Source: Azospirillum sp. TSO35-2 (lineage in GTDB: Bacteria > Pseudomonadota > Alphaproteobacteria > Azospirillales > Azospirillaceae). Taken from it: a stretch of DNA of 64,000 bases. The stretch covers positions 1,958,766 through 2,022,765 of the forward strand of contig NZ_LGRA01000021.1 in NCBI RefSeq assembly GCF_003116095.1, given 5' to 3'. The notes beneath the pieces are model-generated. The model saw only the letters and a list, made by a program, of their open reading frames with translations, had not been told where the DNA came from and ran no database searches. This document shows positions 57,736-64,000 of this stretch, piece by piece. Made by a program: the position numbers and the translations under genes. The first letter of the stretch is position 1. Each line of letters opens with the position of its first letter.

Positions 57736-58991
57736 GTTCCATCCGTGTGACGACACTGCCCAACGGGCTGCGCGTCGCGACCGACACCATGCCCGATGTG
57801 CAGTCCGTCTCGCTGGGCTGCTGGGTCGGGGTGGGGACCCGAAACGAGGCGGCGAGCGTCAACGGCGTCGCCCATCTCGTCGAACACATGCTGTTCAAGG
57901 GCACCAGCCGCCGCTCCGCCTTCCGCATCTCCGAGGAGATCGAGAATGTCGGCGGGCAACTGAACGCCTACACCACCCGTGAGCAGACCGCCTACTACGC
58001 CAAGGTCCTGCACGAGGACTCGGCGCTGGCGCTCGACCTCCTCGCCGACATGCTCCAGCACTCGCTGCTCGACGCCGACGAGCTGGTGCGCGAGCGCACG
58101 GTGGTGCTGCAGGAGATCGGCCAGAGCGCCGACACCCCCGACGACATCATCTTCGACCATTTCCAGGCGACCGCCTATCCGTCCCAGGCGCTGGGCCGTC
58201 CGGTGCTCGGCTCGGCCGAGATCGTCGGCGCGCTGCCGCGCGAGGCGCTGGTCGACTACATCGGCGGCCATTACGGCGCGCCGGGGATGGTGCTGAGCGC
58301 CGCCGGCCGGATCGAGCATGACCGGCTGGTCGATCTGGCGCTGAAGGCGTTCGGCAACCTGCCCAGCCACGCCCCGCCCAAGCCGGAGGCGGCGCGCTAC
58401 GCCGGCGGCGATTTCCGCGAGGACCGCGACCTGGAGCAGATGCACCTGGTGCTCGGCTTCGACGGGGTCGGGGTGCACGACCCGGACTTCTACGCCCATT
58501 CCGTGCTGTCGACCCTGCTGGGCGGCGGCATGTCGTCCCGCCTGTTCCAGGAGGTGCGGGAGAAGCGCGGGCTGGTCTATTCGATCTACACCTTCACCGG
58601 TGGCTACCACGACGGCGGTCTGTTCGGCGTCTACGCCGGCACCGGCGAGGACGAGGTGGCGGAACTGGTCCCCGTCGTCTGCGACGAGATCGCCAAGGTC
58701 GGCGCCGACGTCACCGAGGACGAGGTCGCCCGCGCCCGCGCCCAGTTGAAGGCCGGCACGCTGATGGCGCTGGAAAGCACCATGTCGCGCTGCGAGCAGC
58801 TGGGCCAGCAGATGCTGATCTACGACCGCCCGATCCCGGTCGAGGAGATCGTCTCGAAGATCGACGCCGTCGACCGCTCGTCGGTCATCAAGGCCGCCAG
58901 CCGTCTGCGCGCCAGCGCCCCGACCGTCGCCGCGCTGGGTCCGATCGCCCGGCTGGAAAGCTACGACCGCATCGCGGAGCGTCTCGCCTGA
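57732..58991 (+). CDS. M16 family zinc peptidase (processing-peptidase-like)
   Basis: A 419-residue single-subunit M16B protease. The inverted zinc motif HLVEHMLFKGT (HxxEH) is near residue 53, with the third ligand Glu about 75 residues later (VVLQEIGQSAD region). The C-terminal half has the conserved GGGMSSRLFQEVREKRGLVY near 265. These enzymes resemble mitochondrial processing peptidase beta and clear peptides; no signal peptide is visible, so it is cytoplasmic or periplasmic by an unknown route. It overlaps thrC by four bases, an arrangement familiar from alphaproteobacteria. Confidence 0.92.
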   Translation: MSSIRVTTLPNGLRVATDTMPDVQSVSLGCWVGVGTRNEAASVNGVAHLVEHMLFKGTSRRSAFRISEEIENVGGQLNAYTTREQTAYYAKVLHEDSALALDLLADMLQHSLLDADELVRERTVVLQEIGQSADTPDDIIFDHFQATAYPSQALGRPVLGSAEIVGALPREALVDYIGGHYGAPGMVLSAAGRIEHDRLVDLALKAFGNLPSHAPPKPEAARYAGGDFREDRDLEQMHLVLGFDGVGVHDPDFYAHSVLSTLLGGGMSSRLFQEVREKRGLVYSIYTFTGGYHDGGLFGVYAGTGEDEVAELVPVVCDEIAKVGADVTEDEVARARAQLKAGTLMALESTMSRCEQLGQQMLIYDRPIPVEEIVSKIDAVDRSSVIKAASRLRASAPTVAALGPIARLESYDRIAERLA

Positions 58992-59045
58992 CGATGACGA
59001 TTGTGGCTGCCTATCCTTCCCTGCGTCCTTCCTCCTTTCCCCCCC

Positions 59046-59099
59046 ACGTCAGCGCGAACGGAGTTTGCGCTGACGCGGCAGGCGGACCTTCGGTCCGCC
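59046..59099. repeat. paired palindromes between M16 peptidase and GNAT genes
   Basis: CGTCAGCGC...GCGCTGACG (9-bp arms, extendable through AAC/GTT) is followed at once by GGCGGACC-TTC-GGTCCGCC. Similar C-rich palindromic sequence continues to about 59200. It resembles the elements near 48.2 and 52.5 kb. Confidence 0.6.
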
Positions 59100-59226
59100 G
59101 AAAGCGGGGAGAGGGTCGGGATGAGGGGGACGCATTGCGTGGATCGTCCGGCAGGGAGAACCCTCTCACCCCAATCCTCCCCTCGGGGGGCAGGCGGAAT
59201 CAGCGCTTCTGTGTGGGGGCGTCGTG

Positions 59227-59817
59227 ATGATCCGCCTCCTCGGCAGCGGCCTCATCAGCCCGCCGGCGATGCGGCTCGACGGGCCGCATTGCTACATCCG
59301 GCCGCCGCTGCCGCGCGACTGGCGCGAGTGGGCCGACCTGCGCGCCGCCTCACGCGCCTTCCTGACGCCGTGGGAACCGACCTGGCCGTCCGACGCGCTG
59401 ACCCGGACCGCCTTCGGGCGCCGGTTGCGGCGGCAGGCGCAGGAATGGCGCGACGACCAGGGCTACAGCTTCCTGATCTTCGACCGCGCCACCGACCGGA
59501 TGGTCGGCGGGCTCGGCCTGACCAACATCCGGCGCGGCGTGGCGCAGATGGGGACGCTGGGCTATTGGGCCGGCGAGGCCTACGCCCGGCGCGGCTACGT
59601 CTCGGGCGGCACCCGGCTGGTGCTTGACTTCGCCTTCGGCCAGCTTGGCCTGCACCGGATCGAGGCGGCCTGCCTGCCGACCAACGATCCCAGCCGCGGC
59701 CTGCTGGAAAAGGTCGGCTTCACCCATGAGGGCTACGCCCGCGGCTATCTGCGCATCGACGGGTCGTGGCGCGACCATGTGCTCTACGCCGTGCTGCGCG
59801 AGGAGTGGAAGGGCTGA
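59227..59817 (+). CDS. RimJ-like GNAT acetyltransferase
   Basis: A 196-residue N-acetyltransferase of the ribosomal-protein alanine acetyltransferase (RimJ/RimL) type. RLDGPHCYIRPPLPRDW opens the fold; the acetyl-CoA motif region reads GYWAGEAYARRGYVSGGTRLVLDFAF and LHRIEAACLPTNDPSRGLLEKVGF is the typical RimJ C-terminal signature (both quoted in part). It probably acetylates the N-terminus of a ribosomal or other protein. The position after thrC and the M16 peptidase fits a conserved alphaproteobacterial gene order. A GTG just before the ATG is an alternative start. Confidence 0.85.
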   Translation: MIRLLGSGLISPPAMRLDGPHCYIRPPLPRDWREWADLRAASRAFLTPWEPTWPSDALTRTAFGRRLRRQAQEWRDDQGYSFLIFDRATDRMVGGLGLTNIRRGVAQMGTLGYWAGEAYARRGYVSGGTRLVLDFAFGQLGLHRIEAACLPTNDPSRGLLEKVGFTHEGYARGYLRIDGSWRDHVLYAVLREEWKG

Positions 59818-59888
59818 AGCCTCCCGCTTCCGTCGCGGCCGTGCTACGCTTCAGCCTGTGAACAATCGGGCGTGAGGGGCGTGCGCGC

Positions 59889-60290
59889 ATGATCATCCGG
59901 CAGGACCAGAAGACGGACGTTGCCGAGGCGCTGTTTTCGCACAAGCTGCACCGCTCCTTCCTGCGCGGGCTGCCCGGCTTCATGGAATGGGACGAGGACG
60001 ATCGGCTCGCCTTCGTTGCGGAGGGCATCGCCCAGGCCCGCGCCCGCAACCTGAAGACCGAGATCGGCATCGCCTCCTACGCCATGGCGGCGTGGTGGAT
60101 GAACTTCGGCTTCGACGCGCAGTCGGCCCACCTGTCGCGCGTGCTGCGCAGCAGCCTGCCGGAGATACGGCGCGTCCATATGATGAACGAATGGGTCAGC
60201 GCCAGACTGGGCGCGCCGAACGACGCCGAGGCGGCGGACCGGGCGCTGGGCGCGACCTTCTGGCAGATGGCACCCTGGGGCAAGCGGTAG
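59889..60290 (+). CDS. small helical protein, probable companion of the lipase gene
   Basis: A 133-residue protein with no signal peptide or membrane helix. It starts IIRQDQ, has a helical core (LHRSFLRGLPGF; FVAEGIAQARARNLKTE; YAMAAWWMNFGFDAQ) and ends in a basic tail. The layout of an N-terminal helix, an R-x-G-I-x-x-A-R segment and a W-x-x-FGxDFD-like segment recalls short proteins encoded beside effector and PAAR/VgrG genes, where they may act as adaptors. The resemblance is by eye only. It is 16 bases upstream of the lipase gene on the same strand, so they are probably co-transcribed. Confidence 0.6.
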   Translation: MIIRQDQKTDVAEALFSHKLHRSFLRGLPGFMEWDEDDRLAFVAEGIAQARARNLKTEIGIASYAMAAWWMNFGFDAQSAHLSRVLRSSLPEIRRVHMMNEWVSARLGAPNDAEAADRALGATFWQMAPWGKR

Positions 60291-60306
60291 GGGAGGGGGA
60301 CGGGGA

Positions 60307-61521
60307 ATGTCCGACGGTTTCAGCCTGACCGAGGTTGGGTGGTCGCAGCCGGTGCGCCGCATCGCGCGTGGCAAGGCGGTCAGCCAGCATGAGGCGCTGG
60401 CACGCCGTGCCCAGGCGGCGCGCGACAACCCGGAGGAGGCGAAGCAGGCCTACGACGGCGCGCGGCGCTCGCTGCTGGGCGAGTTCGCCGGCCAGCCGGT
60501 GGCCGACTGCCAGCCCTGCATGGCCAGCCGCAAGGCCGAGTCCCGGCGGCAGCGACGCGAGCTGATCGACAAGGCCATCGTCTCCTGCCCGTCCTGCGCC
60601 ACCGAGGCGGTCCGCCTGCGCCAGGACATGGACGAGGTGGAGAACATGCGCTGCGCCCGCCATGTCTACACCGCCAACGATCCCGACGCCCCGCCGGAGC
60701 TGCGCGACAACCCGCCCCCCGGCTTCCTGAAGCCGACGGAGGAGGATTACGCGGAGATGGGCATCACGCCCGACATGCTGCAGCCGAAGGGCACCAGCTT
60801 CCGCGCCGGCCTCTACATGAAGGATCCGGCGGTGTGGGCGCCGCCCGATCCGCCCGATCCCAAGGGCATCGTCGCCTTCCGTGGCTCGACCCCGGCGATG
60901 GAGGACTGGGAAAACAACATGATGCAGGGCATCAACAGCGATCCCGGCTTCGTGCCCGACGGCCAGACGACACCGAACGAACCCTATTACAGGCGCGCGG
61001 TGGAAATCGGCGCGGCGGCCCGCAAGAGCGGCGGCAGCCTGCAGTTCGTCGGCCATTCGCTGGGCGGTGGCTTGGCCAGCGCGGCGCAGGGCGGCAGCGG
61101 CGGGGCCAACGGCCTGCCGACGTCGACCTACAACTCGGCCGGCCTGAACAGCGCCACGGTGGCGAAGTTCGCCGAGAACGGGGCGGCGGCCGACCCCGCC
61201 ATGATCCGGGCCATCCGACTGAAGGGCGAGGTGCTGACCAAGACCCAGGAAACCGGCATGGCGAGCTACGTCGCGCCCAAGGCGGTCGGCATCAAGCGCG
61301 ACCTGGAGCCGGTGCACGACAAGGCCTATTACCTCGCCCATGAGGGCGCCTTCGACCGGGCGGCGGCGGCAAAGGCCGGCGCGTCCTTCGACGAGAACGA
61401 ATCCTACTCGACCTATCTCCATGGCATGGACGAGGTCATCGCGTCGATGGAAGCGCAGAAGGAGGCGGACCAGAAAAAGCTGGACGCCTGCGTGAACCGG
61501 AAACGCCCGGCGGCCGGATGA
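60307..61521 (+). CDS. lipase-domain protein, putative secreted effector
   Basis: A 404-residue alpha/beta-hydrolase. The nucleophile elbow VGHSLGGGLAS is near residue 247, preceded by IVAFRGSTPAMEDWENN, the class 3 lipase-type oxyanion strand. The N-terminal 110 residues carry two CxxC pairs (CQPC near 69; CPSC near 99) and a further Cys (MRCARH) that could bind metal or form disulfides. There is no signal peptide. The absence of a leader, the small gene before it and the exported ankyrin gene overlapping its stop (ATGA) suggest a phospholipase effector with immunity. Ribosome site GGGGA precedes the ATG. Confidence 0.7.
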   Translation: MSDGFSLTEVGWSQPVRRIARGKAVSQHEALARRAQAARDNPEEAKQAYDGARRSLLGEFAGQPVADCQPCMASRKAESRRQRRELIDKAIVSCPSCATEAVRLRQDMDEVENMRCARHVYTANDPDAPPELRDNPPPGFLKPTEEDYAEMGITPDMLQPKGTSFRAGLYMKDPAVWAPPDPPDPKGIVAFRGSTPAMEDWENNMMQGINSDPGFVPDGQTTPNEPYYRRAVEIGAAARKSGGSLQFVGHSLGGGLASAAQGGSGGANGLPTSTYNSAGLNSATVAKFAENGAAADPAMIRAIRLKGEVLTKTQETGMASYVAPKAVGIKRDLEPVHDKAYYLAHEGAFDRAAAAKAGASFDENESYSTYLHGMDEVIASMEAQKEADQKKLDACVNRKRPAAG

Positions 61522-62384
61522 CCGTGCATCGCTGTGGCCTTGCCGTCGCCGCGTTGGCAGCGGCCGGCCTTTTCGTCTCTCTGACCGGGACGGCGCCCGC
61601 CGCTCCGGCGTTCCCCAACCCACGGGCGACCACCATGGCCTTCTTCCAGCAGGGCAAGCCGACCGAGGTGTCGGTGAAGCCGACCGCGCATTACTTCACC
61701 GACGCCGCCACGCGGGCGCTGGTCGACGCGGCGTTGGCCGGCGATCTGGCGCGGGCGAAGCAGGCGATGGCGGCGGGCGGCGATCCCAACGCACGGGGGG
61801 CGGTGCCGCCGGGCAGCCCGACCGGCTTCAGCCCGCTGCACTATGCGCTGGCGGTCGACAACGAGCCGGCGGTGCGCATCCTGGTGGCGCTGGGGGCGGA
61901 CCCGGAGAGGGAGGCGGGCGACATGGGCATGCCGCTGCTGTTCGCCATCACCCGCAACGATCCCAAGCAGTTGGCCCTGCTGCTCGACCTGAAGCCGGTG
62001 GATCGGCTGGCCGAGCGGACGCAGCAGCATCTGCTGTTCGAATCGGCCCGCCGCAACGCTCCCGGTTGTCTGGAACTGCTGGTCCAGCGCGGGGTGCCGG
62101 TCGATGTGAAGGACAGCGTCGGCTACACCCTGCTGCTGCGCAGCATCGACATGGGCGACCTCGACCTGACCCTGTGGTTGTTGCAACGCGGAGCCGCGGC
62201 GGAATTCCACACGCCCAACGGCATGAGCCCCGCCTATTCGATCGAGTTCGAACTGAACAACAAGGGCGGCAGCCCCGAGCGCCGCGCCAAGCTGATCGAG
62301 ATCATGCGGGTGATGAAGGAGCGCGGTGCCGTCTTCCCGGCGGTCGATCCCAAGGAATACCGGGCGGCCAAGGCGGCGAAATAG
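61518..62384 (+). CDS. exported ankyrin-repeat protein, putative immunity protein
   Basis: A 288-residue protein with a Sec signal peptide (hydrophobic core AVAALAAAGLFVSL, cleavage near residue 29). The mature part contains about four ankyrin repeats: GFSPLHYALAVDNEPAVRIL, GMPLLFAITRNDPKQLALLL, a third at HLLFESARRNAPGCLELLV and GYTLLLRSIDMGDLDLTLWL. Its ATG overlaps the lipase stop by four bases, so it is made with the lipase. Periplasmic proteins in this position often neutralise a toxic phospholipase; that role here is inference. Confidence 0.75.
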   Translation: MTVHRCGLAVAALAAAGLFVSLTGTAPAAPAFPNPRATTMAFFQQGKPTEVSVKPTAHYFTDAATRALVDAALAGDLARAKQAMAAGGDPNARGAVPPGSPTGFSPLHYALAVDNEPAVRILVALGADPEREAGDMGMPLLFAITRNDPKQLALLLDLKPVDRLAERTQQHLLFESARRNAPGCLELLVQRGVPVDVKDSVGYTLLLRSIDMGDLDLTLWLLQRGAAAEFHTPNGMSPAYSIEFELNNKGGSPERRAKLIEIMRVMKERGAVFPAVDPKEYRAAKAAK

Positions 62385-62420
62385 GCTGCCCGCCGCCGGC
62401 CCGATCTTGCCGTTGGTATC

Positions 62421-63845
62421 TCAGCGCTGGTCGAGCTTGATCTCGATCCGGCGGTTGCGGGCCAGCGCCTCGTCCGAGGTGCCGGGATCCAGCGGCTGGA
62501 ACTCGCCGAAGGCGGCGGCGGCGAGCCGTTCCGGCGGAATGCCCTGGTCGATCAGGTACTTGACCACCGACAGTGCGCGGCTCGACGATAGCTCCCAGTT
62601 GGAGGCGAACTGGAAGCGCACCGGCCGGACGTCGGTGTGGCCATCGACCCGCAGGACCCAGTTGATGTCGGGCGGAATCACCTTGCCGATCTCGATCAGC
62701 GTGCGGGCGAGGTCGGCCAGCCGCTGCTTGCCGGCCTCCTCCAGCGTGGCGGAGCCGGACGGGAACAGCAGTTCGGACTGGAAGACGAAGCGGTCGCCGA
62801 CGATCCGCACATCGGGGCGGTTGCCCAGCGCCTCGCGCACCCGGCCGAAGAACTCCGACCGGTAGCGCGCCAGATCCTGCACCTTGGCGGCCAGCGCCTG
62901 GTTCAGCCGGGCGCCCAATTCGGCGATCTGCACCTTCTGTTCCGATGACGCCTTCTCCGAGGCGTCCAGCGCCGCGCCGATGCGGGCGAGTTGGTCGCGC
63001 AGGGCCAGGAGCTGCTGGTTCAGCAGGTCGACCTGCTGCTTGCTCTTCCCGCCCTCCGCCTGCTCGCCGGCCAGCGAGGCCAGCAGATCCTTGATGCGGA
63101 TGTCGCGCCGGTCGATCTCCTTCTGCGCCAGCATGGTCTTTTCGTTGGCGTCGGCCAGTTCCGCCACCAACGCCTTGGAGCGGTCGCGGGTGGTCCCGAG
63201 TTCGGCCAGCAGGGCTTGGCGCTGCTGTTCGGTCAGCGTGGCCGCGGCCTGCGTGTCGGCGAGTTGCGATTCGAGCGTCTTGGCGCGGTCGCGGGCGGCA
63301 CCAAGGTCCGCGGTCAGGGCTTGGCGCTGCTGCTCGGTCAGTTTGGCGGCGGCGGCGGCGGCGGCCAGTTCGCCCTCCAGCTTCTGCCGGGCCTCGCGCA
63401 ACGCCTTGATGTCGTTCTGGAGGCTGAGGATCTCCTTGAGCTTCAGTTCCAGGCTCTCGCGGTCGACGCGCAGGTTGCGCTGCAGTTCCTCCAGCGTGCG
63501 GGCGGTGCGGTCACGGTCGTCCTGCACCTGGCTCAGCTTCAGGGTCATGTCGTCGCGGGTGGCGACGGAGGTCTGCAACTCGGTCGACAGCTGGGTGATG
63601 TTGACGCGCAGGTCGGCGTTCGCCTCGCGCTCCATCGCCAGCAGGTCGTTCATCTCGGCGATCTTGCGGTTCAGCGTGACCAGCTGTTCGTCGCGCCCGG
63701 TCAGCGCGGTGGCGAGGTAGAACTGCGCGACCACGAAGACCATCAGCAGGAAGATGACCACCATCACCAGCGACGACAGCGCGTCGACCCAGCCTGGCCA
63801 GGCGTTGGCGTCGCGATGCCCGTTGCGGCGGCTGATGCTGGCCAT
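62421..63845 (-). CDS. MotB/OmpA-like envelope protein with long coiled coil
   Basis: A 474-residue inner-membrane protein: one N-terminal helix (about 23-45, LVMVVIFLLMVFVVAQF) preceded by a MotB-like WPGWVDALSSL, then about 260 residues of coiled coil, then a C-terminal OmpA/MotB peptidoglycan-binding domain (VDGHTDVRPV near 405; SSSRALSVVKYL; NRRIEIKL at the end). The coiled coil holds a tandem 35-residue duplication (LTEQQRQALTADLGAARDR; LTEQQRQALLAELGTTRDR). The partial gene just upstream looks like the matching MotA/TolQ/ExbB partner, so the pair may form a proton-driven envelope motor. It is not a flagellar operon. Confidence 0.85.
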   Translation of the reverse strand: MASISRRNGHRDANAWPGWVDALSSLVMVVIFLLMVFVVAQFYLATALTGRDEQLVTLNRKIAEMNDLLAMEREANADLRVNITQLSTELQTSVATRDDMTLKLSQVQDDRDRTARTLEELQRNLRVDRESLELKLKEILSLQNDIKALREARQKLEGELAAAAAAAKLTEQQRQALTADLGAARDRAKTLESQLADTQAAATLTEQQRQALLAELGTTRDRSKALVAELADANEKTMLAQKEIDRRDIRIKDLLASLAGEQAEGGKSKQQVDLLNQQLLALRDQLARIGAALDASEKASSEQKVQIAELGARLNQALAAKVQDLARYRSEFFGRVREALGNRPDVRIVGDRFVFQSELLFPSGSATLEEAGKQRLADLARTLIEIGKVIPPDINWVLRVDGHTDVRPVRFQFASNWELSSSRALSVVKYLIDQGIPPERLAAAAFGEFQPLDPGTSDEALARNRRIEIKLDQR

Positions 63846-63883
63846 GCGGTCTCCGTTCCGGCACCGTGCCGGCTGTTAAGGCG

Positions 63884-64000
63884 TCAGCGCTGCTGTTGGT
63901 CGGCCTCTTCGGCCAGCGCGGCGATGGTGCGGGCCAGCAGCTTGATCTCGCTGCGGATCTCGTGCACCGCCTGGACGCGGCCGTTGGAGGATTCCTCGAC
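63884..64000 (-). CDS. 3' end of a MotA/TolQ/ExbB-type partner gene (partial)
   Basis: The last 38 codons plus stop are inside the window: an acidic helix (RVQAVHEIRSEIKLL, then IAALAEEADQQQR). This tail alone does not define a family. Position directly before a MotB-like protein, with 38 bases between them, suggests a MotA/TolQ/ExbB proton-channel subunit. The gene continues beyond the right edge. Confidence 0.55.
   Translation of the reverse strand, partial: VEESSNGRVQAVHEIRSEIKLLARTIAALAEEADQQQR

Overview
The window is a very GC-rich, gene-dense bacterial chromosome segment that reads as an alphaproteobacterium, most likely Rhodospirillales and Azospirillum-like. This rests on gene content and order, not on a database search: an [4Fe-4S]-type CysH with DUF2849 and DUF934 next to sulfite reductase, a thrC-M16 peptidase-GNAT run, a DctPQM TRAP system with DctS/DctR-like regulators, an EcfG-type (GGAAC-N17-GTT) promoter, and many TTG/GTG starts. 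No phage, insertion sequence, CRISPR array or integrase was seen.

Layout. 0.1-2 kb: a TerB/J-domain protein and a GNAT. 2-7.7 kb: fused hydantoinase/oxoprolinase, a GlcD-like FAD oxidase and a small exported Cys protein. 7.8-11.9 kb: YaiI, the ABC-F factor EttA behind a terminator-like leader hairpin, an AraC regulator and an SDR. 12-13.7 kb: a three-gene stress operon (46-aa membrane peptide, two DUF2382 proteins) behind a predicted EcfG promoter. 13.8-17.1 kb: a pentapeptide-PilZ fusion, mlaC and mlaA. 17.5-23.2 kb: a methionine-cycle unit (ArsR-methyltransferase regulator, metF, metH) with a perfect AT-rich palindrome upstream and a shrunken DUF29 remnant inside. 23.2-26.2 kb: an MNT/HEPN pair, a hotdog thioesterase, an exported pentapeptide protein and a diguanylate cyclase. 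26.2-30.2 kb: a nitronate monooxygenase-like enzyme, a deletion scar joining the 3' parts of a MocR gene and a PaiB gene, and a MetR-like regulator divergent from an MFS exporter.

30.3-37.2 kb is a full sulfate-assimilation locus: cysH-cysD-cysNC on the minus strand and siroheme-synthase-N, DUF2849, cysI, DUF934 on the plus strand, sharing an AT-rich control region with two copies of one inverted repeat. 37.4-42.5 kb holds a large patatin-like phospholipase, a Tat-exported DUF882 peptidase and a second large pentapeptide protein. 42.5-50.2 kb is a C4-dicarboxylate module: two sensor kinases and a FixJ-type regulator opposite dctPQM. 50.4-56 kb: a molybdopterin oxidoreductase, recJ, tRNA-Glu(UUC) and dusA. 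56.3-59.8 kb: thrC, an M16 peptidase and a GNAT. 59.9-62.4 kb is the least familiar part: a small helical protein, a cytoplasm-style GHSLGGG lipase without signal peptide, and an exported ankyrin protein, tightly coupled like an adaptor-effector-immunity set. The window ends in a MotB/OmpA-like envelope protein and the 3' end of its probable MotA/TolQ-type partner.

Sulfur is a recurring theme: sulfate reduction, the methionine cycle and a MetR-like regulator all lie within 20 kb. Several intergenic spaces carry GC-rich palindromic (REP-like) elements, one of them inside the dctP-dctQ gap.
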